Shown: positions 36,901 through 51,549 of the stretch, in pieces
Layout: every line of letters begins with the position of its first letter
How positions within the stretch are numbered: the stretch's first letter is position 1
Source of the DNA: Bathymodiolus brooksi
Lineage: Eukaryota; Mollusca; Bivalvia; Mytilida; Modiolidae
DNA: 64,000 nt
NCBI GenBank assembly: GCA_963680875.1
Contig: OY804578.1
Location: 25,387,101-25,451,100 of the forward strand
Direction: 5' to 3'
The notes under the pieces: generated by a model
Databases searched by the model: none
Told to the model about the DNA's origin: nothing
The model's input: only the letters and a program-made list of their open reading frames with translations
Made by a program: the position numbers and the translations under genes

Positions 36901-39900
36901 TTGGCTATTATATCTAGGCCATTTGGCTATTCTGTCTAGTCCATTTTTCTATTCTGTCTAGGCCATTTGGCTATTCTGTCTGGGTCATTTGGCTATTCTG
37001 TCTAGGTCATTTGGCTATTCTGTCTAGGCCATTTGGCTATTCTGTCTAGGTCTTGTGGCTATTATGTCTAGGCCATTTGTCTATTATGTGTAGGCCATTT
37101 GGTTATTCTGTCGAGGACATTTGGCTATTCTGTCTAGGTTATTTGGCTATTCTGTCTAGGTCATGTGACTTTTATGTCTAGGTCATTTGGCTATTATGTG
37201 TAGGCCATTTGACTTTCCTGTCTAGTCCATTTGTCTATTCTGTCTAGGCCATTTGGCTATTCTGTCTGGGTCATTTGGCTATTCTGTCTAGGTCATTTGG
37301 CTATTCTGTCGAGGACATTTGGCTATTCTGTCTAGGGCATTTGGCTATTCTGTCTAGACTATTTGGCTATTATGTCTAGGCCATTTGGCTATTCTGTCTA
37401 GGTCATTAGGTTTTTCTTTTTAGGCCATTTGGCTATTATGTTTAGGCCATTTGGTTTTTCTGTCTAGGCCATTTGGCGATTCTGTCTAGGTCATTTGGCT
37501 ATTCTGTCTAGGTCATTTGACTATTCTGTCGAGGACATTTGGCTATTCTGTCTAGGTCATTTGACTATTATGTCTAGGTCATTTGGCTATTCTGTCTAGG
37601 CCATTTGGCTATTCTGTCTAATCCATTTGGCTATTCTGTCTAGGCCATTTGGCTATTCTTTCTGGGTCATTTGGCTATTCTGTCTAGGTCATTTGGCTAT
37701 TCTTTCGAATACATTTGGCTATTCTGTCTAGGGCATTTGGCTATTCTGTCTAGGCCATTTGGCTATTATATCTAGGCCATTTGGCTATTCTGTCTAGTCC
37801 ATTTTTCTATTCTGTCTAGGCCATTTGGCTATTCTGTCTGGGTCATTTGGCTATTCTGTCTAGGTCATTTGGCTATTCTGTCTAGGCCATTTGGCTATTC
37901 TGTCTAGGTCATTTGGCTATTCTGTCTAGGTCTTGTGGCTATTATGTCTAGGCCATTTGTCTATTATGTGTAGGCCATTTGGTTATTCTGTCGAGGACAT
38001 TTGGCTATTCTGTCTAGGTTATTTGGCTATTCTGTCTAGGTCATGTGACTTTTATGTCTAGGTCATTTGGCTATTATGTGTAGGCCATTTGACTTTCCTG
38101 TCTAGTCCATTTGGCTATTCTGTCTAGGCCATTTGGCTATTCTGTCTGGGTCATTTGGCTATTCTGTCTAGGTCATTTGGCTATTCTGTCGAGGACATTT
38201 GGCTATTCTGTCTAGGGCATTTGGCTATTCTGTCTAGACTATTTGGCTATTATGTCTAGGCCATTTGGCTATTCTGTCTAGGTCATTTGGATATTATGTC
38301 TAGGCCATTTGGCTATTCTGTCTATGCCATTTGGCTATTCTGTCTAGGTCATTTGGCTATTCTGTCTAGGTCATTTTGCTATTATGTGTAGGTCATTAGG
38401 TTATTCTGTCTAGGTCATTTGGCTATTCGTCTAGGTCATTTGGCTATTCTGTCTGGGTCATTTGGCTATTATGTCTAGGCCATTTTGTCTATTATGTCTA
38501 GGTCATTTGGCTATTCTGTCTAGGTCATTTGGCTATTCTGTCTGGTCATTTGGCTATTATTTCTAGGCCATTTGGCTATTATGTCTAGGTCATTTGGCTA
38601 TTATGTCTAGGGCATTTGGCTATTCTGTGGAGGACATTTGGCTATTATGTGTAGGCCATTTGGTTATTCTGTCAAGGACATTTGGCTATTCTGTCTAGGT
38701 CATGTGGCTATTATGTCTAGGCCATTTGGCTATTATGCGTAGGCCATTTGGCTATTCTATCTAGTCCATTTGGCTATTCTGTCTAGGTCATGTGGCTATT
38801 ATGTCTAGGCCATTTGGCTATTATGTGTGGGCCATTTGGTTATTCTGTCGAGGTCATTTGGCTATTCTGTCTAGGTCATGTGGCTATTATGTCTAGGCCA
38901 TTTGGCTATTATGTGTAGGCCATTTGGCTATTCTGTCTAGTCCATTTGGCTATTCTGTCTAGGCCATTTGGCTATTCTGTCTGGGTCATTTGGCTATTCT
39001 GTCTAGGTCATTTGGCTATTCTGTCGAGGACATTTGGCTATTCTGTCTAGGGCATTTGGCTATTCTGTCTAGACCATTTGGCTATTATGTCTAGCCACTT
39101 GGCTATTCTGTCTAGGTCATTTGGATATTATGTCTAGGCCATTTGGCTATTCTGTCTAGGCCATTTGGCTATTCTGTCTAGGTCATTTGGCTATTATGTG
39201 TAGGTCATTTGGTTATTCTGTCTAGGTCATTTGGCTATTCTGTCTAGGTCATTTGGTTATTCTGTCTGGGTCATTTGGCTATTATGTCTAGGCCATTTGG
39301 CTATTATGTCTAGGTCATTTGGCTATTCTGTCTAGGTCATTTGGCTATTATTTCTAGGTCATTTGGCTATTATGTCTAGGTCTTTTGGCTATTATGTCTA
39401 CGCCATTTGGCTATTCTATCTAGTCCATTTGGCTATTCTGTCTAGGTCATTAGGTTTTTCTGTCTAGGCCATTTGGCTATTATGACTAGGCCATTTGGCT
39501 ATTCTGTCTAAGTAATTTGGCTATTCTGTCTAGGTCATTTGACTAATCTGTCGAGGACATTTGGCTATTATGTCTAGGCCATTTGGCTATTATGTCTAGG
39601 TCATTTGGCTATTCTGTCTAGGTCATTTGGCTATTCTGTCTGGTCATTTGGCTATTATTTCTAGGCCATTTGGCTATTATGTCTAGGTCATTTGGCTATT
39701 ATGTCTAGGTCATTTGGCTATTCTGTCGAGGACATTTGGCTATTCTGTCGAGGACATTTGGCTATTCTGTCTAGGTCATTTGGCTATTATTTCTAGGTCA
39801 TTTGGCTATTATGTCTAGGTCTTTTGGCTATTATGTCTACGCCATTTGGCTATTCTATCTAGTCCATTTGGCTATTCTGTCTAGGTCATTAGGTTTTTCT

Positions 39901-42900
39901 GTCTAGGCCATTTGGCTATTATGTCTAGGCCATGTGGCTATTCTGTCTAAGTCATTTGGCTATTTTGTCTGGGTCATTTGACTAATCTGTCGAGGACATT
40001 TGGCTATTCTGTCTAGGTCATTTTGCTATTATGTCTAGGTCATTTGGCTATTATGTCTACGTCATTTGGCTATTATGTCTATGCCATTTGGCTATTCTAT
40101 CTAGTCCATTTGGATATTCTCTCTAGGCCATTTGGCTATTCTTTCTGGGTCATTTGGCTATTCTGTCTAGGTCATTTGGCTATTCTGTCGAGGACATTTG
40201 GCTATTCTGTCTAGGGCATTTGGCTATTCTGTCTAGGCCATTTGGCTATTATGTCTAGGCCATTTGGCTATTCTGTCTAGTCCATTTTTCTATTCTGTCT
40301 AGGACATTTGGCTATTTTGTCTAGGCCATTTGGCTATTCTGTCGAGGACATTTGGCTATTCTGTCTAGGCCATTTGGCTATTATGTCTAGGCTATTTGGC
40401 TATTCTCTCCAGTCCATTTTTCTATTCTGTCTAGGCCATTTGGCTATTCTGTCTAGGCCATTTTTCTATTCTGTCTAGGCCATTTGGCTATACTGTCTAG
40501 GTCATTTGGCTATTCTGTCTAGGTCATTTGACTATTCTGTCGAGGACATTTGGCTATTCTGTCTAGGTCATTTGGCTATTATGTCGAGGACATTTGGCTA
40601 TTATTTCTAGGTCATTTGGCTATTATGTCTAGGTCATTTGGCTATTATGTCTAGGCCATTTGGCTATTCTGTCTAGTCCATTTGGCTATTCTGTCTAGGT
40701 CATTAGGTTTTTCTTCTTAGGCCATTTGGCTATTATGTTTAGGCCATTTGGTTTTTCTGTCTAGGCCATTTGGCGATTCTGTCTAGGTCATTTGGCTATT
40801 CTGTCTAGGTCATTTGACTATTCTGTCGAGGACATTTGGCTATTCTGTCTAGGTCATTTGACTATTATGTCTAGGTCATTTGGCTATTCTGTCTAGGCCA
40901 TTTGGCTATTCTGTCTAATCCATTTGGCTATTCTGTCTAGGCCATTTGGCTATTCTTTCTGGGTCATTTGGCTATTCTGTCTAGGTCATTTGGCTATTCT
41001 GTCTAGGCCATTTGGCTATTCTGTCTAGGTCATTTGGCTATTCTGTCTAGGTCTTGTGGCTATTATGTCTAGGCCATTTGTCTATTATGTGTAGGCCATT
41101 TGGTTATTCTGTCGAGGACATTTGGCTATTCTGTCTAGGTTATTTGGCTATTCTGTCTAGGTCATGTGACTTTTATGTCTAGGTCATTTGGCTATTATGT
41201 GTAGGCCATTTGACTTTCCTGTCTATTCCATTTGGCTATTCTGTCTAGGCCATTTGGCTATTCTGTCTGGGTCATTTGGCTATTCTGTCTAGGTCATTTG
41301 GCTATTCTGTCGAGGACATTTGGCTATTCTGTCTAGGGCATTTGGCTATTCTGTCTAGACTATTTGGCTATTATGTCTAGGCCATTTGGCTATTCTGTCT
41401 AGGTCATTAGGTTTTTCTTTTTAGGCCATTTGGCTATTATGTTTAGGCCATTTGGTTTTTCTGTCTAGGCCATTTGGCGATTCTGTCTAGGTCATTTGGC
41501 TATTCTGTCTAGGTCATTTGACTATTCTGTCGAGGACATTTGGCTATTCTGTCTAGGTCATTTGACTATTATGTCTAGGTCATTTGGCTATTCTGTCTAG
41601 GCCATTTGGCTATTCTGTCTAATCCATTTGGCTATTCTGTCTAGGCCATTTGGCTATTCTTTCTGGGTCATTTGGCTATTCTGTCTAGGTCATTTGGCTA
41701 TTCTGTCGAATACATTTGGCTATTCTGTCTAGGGCATTTGGCTATTCTGTCTAGGCCATTTGGCTATTATATCTAGGCCATTTGGCTATTCTGTCTAGTC
41801 CATTTTTCTATTCTGTCTAGGCCATTTGGCTATTCTGTCTGGGTCATTTGGCTATTCTGTCTAGGTCATTTGGCTATTCTGTCTAGGCCATTTGGCTATT
41901 CTGTCTAGGTCATTTGGCTATTCTGTCTAGGTCTTGTGGCTATTATGTCTAGGCCATTTGTCTATTATGTGTAGGCCATTTGGTTATTCTGTCGAGGACA
42001 TTTGGCTATTCTGTCTAGGTTATTTGGCTATTCTGTCTAGGTCATGTGACTTTTATGTCTAGGTCATTTGGCTATTATGTGTAGGCCATTTGACTTTCCT
42101 GTCTAGTCCATTTGGCTATTCTGTCTAGGCCATTTGGCTATTCTGTCTGGGTCATTTGGCTATTCTGTCTAGGTCATTTGGCTATTCTGTCGAGGACATT
42201 TGGCTATTCTGTCTAGGGCATTTGGCTATTCTGTCTAGACTATTTGGCTATTATGTCTAGGCCATTTGGCTATTCTGTCTAGGTCATTTGGATATTATGT
42301 CTAGGCCATTTGGCTATTCTGTCTATGCCATTTGGCTATTCTGTCTAGGTCATTTGGCTATTCTGTCTAGGTCATTTTGCTATTATGTGTAGGTCATTAG
42401 GTTATTCTGTCTAGGTCATTTGGCTATTCGTCTAGGTCATTTGGCTATTCTGTCTGGGTCATTTGGCTATTATGTCTAGGCCATTTTGTCTATTATGTCT
42501 AGGTCATTTGGCTATTCTGTCTAGGTCATTTGGCTATTCTGTCTGGTCATTTGGCTATTATTTCTAGGCCATTTGGCTATTATGTCTAGGTCATTTGGCT
42601 ATTATGTCTAGGGTATTTGGCTATTCTGTGGAGGACATTTGGCTATTATGTGTAGGCCATTTAGTTATTCTGTCAAGGACATTTGGCTATTCTGTCTAGG
42701 TCATGTGGCTATTATGTCTAGGCCATTTGGCTATTATGTGTAGGCCATTTGGCTATTCTATCTAGTCCATTTGGCTATTCTGTCTAGGTCATGTGGCTAT
42801 TATGTCTAGGCCATTTGGCTATTATGTGTGGGCCATTTGGTTATTCTGTCGAGGTCATTTGGCTATTCTGTCTAGGTCATGTGGCTATTATGTCTAGGCC

Positions 42901-45040
42901 ATTTGGCTATTATGTGTAGGCCATTTGGCTATTCTGTCTAGTCCATTTGGCTATTCTGTCTAGGCCACTTGGCTATTCTGTCTGGGTCATTTGGCTATTC
43001 TGTCTAGGTCATTTGGCTATTCTGTCGAGGACATTTGGCTATTCTGTCTAGGGCATTTGGCTATTCTGTCTAGACCATTTGGCTATTATGTCTAGCCACT
43101 TGGCTATTCTGTCTAGGTCATTTGGATATTATGTCTAGGCCATTTGGCTATTCTCTCTAGGCCATTTGGCTATTCTGTCTAGGTCATTTGGCTATTATGT
43201 GTAGGTCATTTGGTTATTCTGTCTAGGTCATTTGGCTATTCTGTCTAGGTCATTTGGCTATTCTGTCTGGGTCATTTGGCTATTATGTCTAGGCCATTTG
43301 GCTATTATGTCTAGGTCATTTGGCTATTCTGTCTAGGTCATTTGGCTATTATTTCTAGGCCATTTGGCTATTATGTCTAGGTCATTTGGCTATTATGTCT
43401 AGGTCATTTGGCTATTCTGTCGAGGACATTTGGCTATTCTGTCGAGGACATTAGGCTATTCTGTCTAGGTCATTTGGCTATTATTTCTAGGTCATTTGGC
43501 TATTATGTCTAGGTCTTTTGGCTATTATGTCTACGCCATTTGGCTATTCTATCTAGTCCATTTGGCTATTCTGTCTAGGTCATTAGGTTTTTCTGTCTAG
43601 GCCATTTGGCTATTATGTCTAGGCCATTTGGCTATTCTGTCTAAGTAATTTGGCTATTCTGTCTAGGTCATTTGACTAATCTGTCGAGGACATTTGGCTA
43701 TTCTGTCTAGGTCATTTGGCTATTATGTCTAGGTCATTTGGCTATTATGTCTACGTCATTTGGCTATTATGTCTATGCCATTTGGCTATTCTATCTAGTC
43801 CATTTGGATATTCTCTGTAGGCCATTTGGCTATTCTTTCTGGGTCATTTGGCTATTCTGTCTAGGTCATTTGGCTATTCTGTCGAGGACATTTGGCTATT
43901 CTGTCTAGGGCATTTGGCTATTCTGTCTAGGCCATTTGGCTATTATGTCTAGGCCATTTGGCTATTCTGTCTAGTCCATTTTTCTATTCTGTCTAGGCCA
44001 TTTGGCTATTCTGTCTAGGCCATTTGGCTATTCTGTCGAGGACATTTGGCTATTCTGTCTAGGCCATTTGGCTATTATGTCTAGGCCATTTGGCTATTCT
44101 CTCTAGTCCATTTTTCTATTCTGTCTAGGCCATTTGGCTATTCTGTCTAGGCCATTTTTCTATTCTGTCTAGGCCATTTGGCTATACTGTCTAGGTCATT
44201 TGGCTATTCTGTCTAGGTCATTTGACTATTCTGTTGAAGACATTTGGCTATTCTGTCTAGGTCATTTGGCTATTATATCGAGGACATTTGGCTATTATGT
44301 CTAGGTCATTTGGCTATTATGTCTAGGTCATTTGGCTATTATGTCTATGCCATTTGGCTATTCTATCTAGTCCATTTGGATATTCTCTGTAGGCCATTTG
44401 GCTATTCTTTCTGGGTCATTTGGCTATTCTGTCTAGGTCATTTGGCTATTCTGTCGAGGACATTTGGCTATTCTGTCTAGGGCATCTGGCTATTCTGTCT
44501 AGGCCATTTGGCTATTATGTCTAGGCAATTTTTCTATTCTGTCTAGTCCATTTTTCTATTCTGTCTAGGCCATTTGGCTATTCTGTCTAGGCCATTTGGC
44601 TATTCTGTCGAGGACATTTGGCTATTCTGTCTAGGCCATTTGGCTATTATGTCTAGGCCATTTGGCTATTCTCTCTAGTCCATTTTTCTATTCTGTCTAG
44701 GCCATTTGGCTATTCTGTCTAGGCCATTTTTCTATTCTGTCTAGGCCATTTGGCTATACTGTCTAGGTCATTTGGCTATTCTGTCTAGGTCATTTGACTA
44801 TTCTGTTGAAGACATTTGGCTATTCTGTCTAGGTCATTTGGCTATTATATCGAGGACATTTGGCTATTATGTCTAGGTCATTTGGCTATTATGTCTAGGT
44901 CATTTGGCTATTATGTCTAGGCCATTTGGCTATTCTGTCTAGTCCATTTGGCTATTCTGTCTAGGTCATTAGGTTTTTCTTTTTAGGCCATTTGGCTATT
45001 ATGTTTAGGCCATTTGGTTTTTCTGTCTAGGCTATTTGGC
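27990..45040 (+). repeat. about 4.1-kb higher-order repeat, four tandem copies
   Basis: A rare GGCGATTCTG monomer occurs as a pair in each copy: 27999/28879, 32506/33364, 36617/37475 and 40772/41476. Copy-to-copy offsets are about 4.1-4.5 kb. Between copies two and three the offset is exactly 4,111 bp over roughly 31.6-35.2 against 35.7-39.35 kb, including the one-base-short monomer at 34316 and 38427. Copies two and three also share CTTTCGAATAC (about 33593 and 37704) where the first copy has CTGTCGAATAC. Unit lengths differ by whole blocks of monomers gained or lost. Confidence 0.85.
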
Positions 45041-45710
45041 GATTCTGTCTAGGTCATTTGGCTATTCTGTCTAGGTCATTTGACTATTCTGTCGAGGACA
45101 TTTGGCTATTCTGTCTAGGTCATTTGACTATTTTGTCTAGGTCATTTGGCTATTCTGTCTAGGCCATTTGGCTATTCTGTCTAGTCCATTTGGCTATTCT
45201 GTCTAGGCCATTTGGCTATTCTTTTTGGGTCATTTGGCTATTCTGTCTAGGTCATTTGGCTATTCTGTCGAATACATTTGGCTATTCTGTCTAGGGCATT
45301 TGGCTATTCTGTCTAGGCCATTTGGCTATTATGTCTAGGCCATTTGGCTATTCTGTCCAGTCCATTTTTCTATTCTGTCTATGCCATTTGGCTATTCTGT
45401 CTGGATCATTTGGCTATTCTGTCTAGGTCATTTGGCTATTCTGTCTAGGTCATTTGACTATTATGTCTAGGTCATTTGGCTATTATGTCTAGGTCATTTG
45501 GCTATTATGTCTATGTCATTTGGCTATTCTGTCGAGGACATTTGGCTATTCTGTCTTGGTCATTTGGCTATTATGTCTAGGTCATTTGGCTATTATGTCT
45601 AGGTCATTTGGCTATCTTGTCTAGGCCATTTGGTTATTCTGTCTAGTCCATTTGGCTATTCTGTCTAGGCCATTTGGCTAGTTTGTCTGGTTCATTTGGC
45701 TATTCTGTCT
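41390..45710 (+). repeat. 4.3-kb segment repeated 10,160 bp downstream (first copy)
   Basis: Markers recur exactly 10,160 bp away: 41476/51636 (GGCGATT), 42428/52588 (short monomer), 43681/53841, 45038/55198. The match begins near 41390, where TCATTAGGTTTTTC enters, and decays after about 45700. The second copy lies at about 51550-55870. Confidence 0.85.
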
Positions 45711-47130
45711 TGGTCATTTGGCTATTATGTCTAGGTCATTTGGCTATTATGTCTAGGTCATTTGGCTATCTTGTCTAGGCCATTTGGTTATTCTGTCTAG
45801 TCCATTTGGCTATTCTGTCTAGGCCATTTGGCTAGTTTGTCTGGTTCATTTGACTATTTTGTCTAGGTCATTTGGCTATTCTGTCTAGGCCATTTGGCTA
45901 TTCTGTCTAGTCCATTTGGCTATTCTGTCTAGGCCATTTGGCTATTCTTTCTGGGTCATTTGGCTATTCTGTCTAGGTCATTTGGCTATTCTGTCGAATA
46001 CATTTGGCTATTCTGTCTAGGGCATTTGGCTATTCTGTCTAGGCCATTTGGCTATTATGTCTAGGCCATTTGGCTATTCTGTCCAGTCCATTTTTCTATT
46101 CTGTCTATGCCATTTGGCTATTCTGTCTGGATCATTTGGCTATTCTGTCTAGGTCATTTGGCTATTCTGTCTAGGTCATTTGACTATTATGTCTAGGTCA
46201 TTTGGCTATTATGTCTAGGTCATTTGGCTATTATGTCTATGTCATTTGGCTATTCTGTCGAGGACATTTGGCTATTCTGTCTTGGTCATTTGGCTATTAT
46301 GTCTAGGTCATTTGGCTATTATGTCTAGGTCATTTGGCTATCTTGTCTAGGCCATTTGGTTATTCTGTCTAGTCCATTTGGCTATTCTGTCTAGGCCATT
46401 TGGCTAGTTTGTCTGGTTCATTTGGCTATTCTGTCTAGGTCATTTGGCTATTCTGTCTAGGGCATTTGGCTATTCTGTCTAGACCATTTGGCTATTATGT
46501 CTAGGCCATTTGGCTATTCGGTCTAGGTCATTTGGCTATTATGTCTTGGCTATTTGGCTATTCTGTCTAGGCCATTTGGCTATTCTGTCTAGGTCATTTG
46601 GCTATTATGTGTAGGTCACTTGGTTATTCTGTCTAGGTATTTTGGCTATTCTGTCTAGGTCATTTGGCTATTCTGTCTGGGTCATTTGGCTATTATGTCT
46701 AGGCCATTTGGCTATTATGTCTAGGTCATTTGGCTATTCTGTCTAGGTCATTTGGTTATTCTGTCTAGGTCATTTGGCTATTATGTCTAGGCCATTAGGC
46801 TATTATGTCTAGGTCATTTGGCTATTATGTCTAGGTCATTTGACTATTATGTCTAGGTCATTTGGCTATTCTGTCTAGGCCATTTGGCTATTCTGTCTAG
46901 TCCATTTGGCTATTCTGTCTAGGTCATTTGGCTATTCTGTCTAGGTCATTTGACTATTATGTCTAGGTCATTTGGCTATTATGTCTAGGTCATTTGGCTA
47001 TTATGTCTATGTCATTTGGCTATTCTGTCGAGGACATTTGGCTATTCTGTCTTGGTCATTTGGCTATTATGTCTAGGTCATTTGGCTATTATGTCTAGGT
47101 CATTTGGCTATCTTGTCTAGGCCATTTGGT
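45440..47130 (+). repeat. 726/770-bp local tandem triplication
   Basis: The cluster CTATGTCATT followed by a TCGAGGACA monomer and a TCTTGGTCA monomer recurs at 45511, 46237 and 47007, intervals of 726 bp (33 monomers) and 770 bp (35 monomers). The second copy of the 10,160-bp duplication has fewer of these units, so the expansion followed that duplication or units were later lost. Confidence 0.7.
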
Positions 47131-48379
47131 TATTCTGTCTATTCCATTTGGCTATTCTGTCTAGGCCATTTGGCTAGTTTGTCTGGTTCATTTGGCTATT
47201 CTGTCTAGGTCATTTGGCTATTCTGTCTAGGGCATTTGGCTATTCTGTCTAGACCATTTGGCTATTATGTCTAGGCCATTTGGCTATTCGGTCTAGGTTA
47301 TTTGGCTATTATGTCTTGGCTATTTGGCTATTCTGTCTAGGCCATTTGGCTATTCTGTCTAGGTCATTTGGCTATTATGTGTAGGTCACTTGGTTATTCT
47401 GTCTAGGTCGTTTGGCTATTCTGTCTAGGTCATTTGGCTATTCTGTCTGGGTCATTTGGCTATTATGTCTAGGCCATTTGGCTATTATGTCTAGGTCATT
47501 TGGCTATTCTGTCTAGGTCATTTGGTTATTCTGTCTAGGTCATTTGGCTATTATGTCTAGGTCATTTGACTATTATGTCTAGGTCATTTGGCTATTCTGT
47601 CTAGGCCATTTGGCTATTCTGTCTAGTCCATTTGGCTATTCTGTCTAGGCCATTTGGCTATTCTTTCTGGGTCATTTGGCTATTCTGTCGAATACATTTG
47701 GCTATTCTGTCTAGGGCATTTGGCTATTCTGTCTAGGCCATTTGGCTATTATGTCTAGGCCATTTGGCTATTCTGTCTGGTCCATTTTTCTATTCTTTCT
47801 AGGCCATTTGACTATTATGTCTAGATCATTTGGCTATTATGTCTAGGGCATTTGGCTATTCTGTCGAGGACATTTGGCTATTATGTGTAGGCCATTTGGT
47901 TATTCTGTCAAGGACATTTGGCTATTCTGTCTAGGTCATGTGGCTATTATGTCTAAGCCATTTTGCTATTATGTGTAGGCCATTTGGCTATTCTGTCTAG
48001 TCCATTTGGGTATTCTGTCTAGGTCATGTGGCTATTATGTCTAGGCCATTTGGCTATTATGTGTAGGCCATTTCGTTATTCTGTCGAGGACATTTGGCTA
48101 TTCTGTCTAGGTCATTTGGCTATTCTGTCTATGTCATGTGGCTATTATGTCTAGGCCATTTGGCTATTATGTGTAGGCCATTTGGCTATTCTGTCTAGGC
48201 CATTTGGCTATTATGTGTAGGCCATTTGGCTATTCTGTCGAGGACATTTGGCTATTCTGTCTAGGTCATTTGGCTATTCTGTCTAGGTCATGTGGCTATT
48301 ATGTCTAGGCCATTTGGCTATTATGTGTAGGCCATTTGGCTATTCTGTCTAGTCCATTTGGCTATTCTGTCTAGGCCAT

Positions 48380-51300
48380 TTGGCTATTCTGTCTGGGTCA
48401 TTTGGCTATTCTGTCTAGGTCATTTGGCTATTCTGTCGAGGACATTTGGCTATTCTGTCTAGGGCATTTGGCTATTCTGTCTAGACCATTTGGCTATTAT
48501 GTCTAGGCCATTTGTCTATTCTGTCTAGGTCATTTGGATATTATGTCTAGGCCATTTGGCTATTCTGTCTAGGCCATTTGGCTATTCTGTCTAGGTCATT
48601 TGGCTATTATGTGTAGGTCATTTGGTTATTCTGTCTAGGTCATTTGGCTATTCTGTCTAGGTCATTTGGCTATTCTGTCTGGGTCATTTGGCTATTATGT
48701 CTAGGCCATTTGGCTATTATGTCTAGGTCATTTGGCTATTCTGTCTAGGTCATTTGGCTATTCTGTCTGGTCATTTGGCTATTATTTCTAGGCCATTTGG
48801 CTATTATGTCTAGGTCATTTGGCTATTATGTCTAGGTCATTTGGCTATTCTGTCGAGGACATTTGGCTATTCTGTCGAGGACATTTGGCTATTCTGTCTA
48901 GGTCATTTGGCTATTATTTCTAGGTCATTTGGCTATTATGTCTAGGTCTTTTGGCTATTATGTCTACGCCATTTGGCTATTCTATCTATTCCATTTGGCT
49001 ATTCTGTCTAGGTCATTAGGTTTTTCTGTCTAGGCCATTTGGCTATTATGTCTAGGCCATGTGGCTATTCTGTCTAAGTCATTTGGCTATTTTGTCTGGG
49101 TCATTTGACTAATCTGTCGAGGACATTTGGCTATTCTGTCTAGGTCATTTTGCTATTATGTCTAGGTCATTTGGCTATTATGTCTACGTCATTTGGCTAT
49201 TATGTCTATGCCATTTGGCTATTCTATCTAGTCCATTTGGATATTCTCTCTAGGCCATTTGGCTATTCTTTCTGGGTCATTTGGCTATTCTGTCTAGGTC
49301 ATTTGGCTATTCTGTCGAGGACATTTGGCTATTCTGTCTAGGGCATTTGGCTATTCTGTCTAGGCCATTTGGCTATTATGTCTAGGCCATTTGGCTATTC
49401 TGTCTAGTCCATTTTTCTATTCTGTCTAGGACATTTGGCTATTCTGTCTAGGCCGTTTGGCTATTCTGTCGAGGACATTTGGCTATTCTGTCTAGGCCAT
49501 TTGGCTATTATGTCTAGGCTATTTGGCTATTCTCTCCAGTCCATTTTTCTATTCTGTCTAGGCCATTTGGCTATTCTGTCTAGGCCATTTTTCTATTCTG
49601 TCTAGGCCATTTGGCTATACTGTCTAGGTCATTTGGCTATTCTGTCTAGGTCATTTGACTATTCTGTCGAGGACATTTGGCTATTCTGTCTAGGTCATTT
49701 GGCTATTATGTCGAGGACATTTGGCTATTATTTCTAGGTCATTTGGCTATTATGTCTAGGTCATTTGGCTATTATGTCTAGGCCATTTGGCTATTCTGTC
49801 TAGTCCATTTGGCTATTCTGTCTAGGTCATTAGGTTTTTCTTTTTAGGCCATTTGGCTATTATGTTTAGGCCATTTGGTTTTTCTGTCTAGGCCATTTGG
49901 CGATTCTGTCTAGGTCATTTGGCTATTCTGTCTAGGTCATTTGACTATTCTGTCGAGGACATTTGGCTATTCTGTCTAGGTCATTTGACTATTATGTCTA
50001 GGTCATTTGGCTATTCTGTCTAGGCCATTTGGCTATTCTGTCTAATCCATTTGGCTATTCTGTCTAGGCCATTTGGCTATTCTTTCTGGTTCATTTGGCT
50101 ATTCTGTCTAGGTCATTTGGCTATTCTGTCGAATACATTTGGCTATTCTGTCTAGGGCATTTGGCTATTCTGTCTAGGCCATTTGGCTATTCTGTCTGGG
50201 TCATTTGGCTATTCTGTCTAGGTCATTTGGCTATTCTGTCGAGGACATTTGGCTATTCTGTCTAGGGCATTTGGCTATTCTGTCTAGACCATTTGGCTAT
50301 TATGTCTAGGCCATTTGTCTATTCTGTCTAGGTCATTTGGATATTATGTCTAGGCCATTTGGCTATTCTGTCTAGGCCATTTGGCTATTCTGTCTAGGTC
50401 ATTTGGCTATTATGTGTAGGTCATTTGGTTATTCTGTCTAGGTCATTTGGCTATTCTGTCTAGGTCATTTGGCTATTCTGTCTGGGTCATTTGGCTATTA
50501 TGTCTAGGCCATTTGGCTATTATGTCTAGGTCATTTGGCTATTCTGTCTAGGTCATTTGGCTATTCTGTCTGGTCATTTGGCTATTATTTCTAGGCCATT
50601 TGGCTATTATGTCTAGGTCATTTGGCTATTATGTCTAGGTCATTTGGCTATTCTGTCGAGGACATTTGGCTATTCTGTCGAGGACATTTGGCTATTCTGT
50701 CTAGGTCATTTGGCTATTATTTCTAGGTCATTTGGCTATTATGTCTAGGTCTTTTGGCTATTATGTCTACGCCATTTGGCTATTCTATCTAGTCCATTTG
50801 GCTATTCTGTCTAGGTCATTAGGTTTTTCTGTCTAGGCCATTTGGCTATTATGTCTAGGCCATGTGGCTATTCTGTCTAAGTCATTTGGCTATTTTGTCT
50901 GGGTCATTTGACTAATCTGTCGAGGACATTTGGCTATTCTGTCTAGGTCATTTTGCTATTATGTCTAGGTCATTTGGCTATTATGTCTACGTCATTTGGC
51001 TATTATGTCTATGCCATTTGGCTATTCTATCTAGTCCATTTGGATATTCTCTCTAGGCCATTTGGCTATTCTTTCTGGGTCATTTGGCTATTCTGTCTAG
51101 GTCATTTGGCTATTCTGTCGAGGACATTTGGCTATTCTGTCTAGGGCATTTGGCTATTCTGTCTAGGCCATTTGGCTATTATGTCTAGGCCATTTGGCTA
51201 TTCTGTCTAGTCCATTTTTCTATTCTGTCTAGGACATTTGGCTATTCTGTCTAGGCCGTTTGGCTATTCTGTCGAGGACATTTGGCTATTCTGTCTAGGC

Positions 51301-51540
51301 CATTTGGCTATTATGTCTAGGCTATTTGGCTATTCTCTCCAGTCCATTTTTCTATTCTGTCTAGGCCATTTGGCTATTCTGTCTAGGCCATTTTTCTATT
51401 CTGTCTAGGCCATTTGGCTATACTGTCTAGGTCATTTGGCTATTCTGTCTAGGTCATTTGACTATTCTGTCGATGACATTTGGCTATTCTGTCTAGGTCA
51501 TTTGGCTATTATGTCGAGGACATTTGGCTATTCTGTCTAG
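48380..51540 (+). repeat. 1,803-bp tandem duplication in the satellite
   Basis: Sequence at about 48.4-49.7 kb recurs 1,803 bp downstream at 50.2-51.5 kb. An example is the GTCATTTTGCTATTATG monomer just before 49150 and 50953. The length is 82 monomers minus one base, explained by the one-base-short TCTGGTCA monomer inside the unit. Confidence 0.8.
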
Positions 51541-51549
51541 TCCATTTGG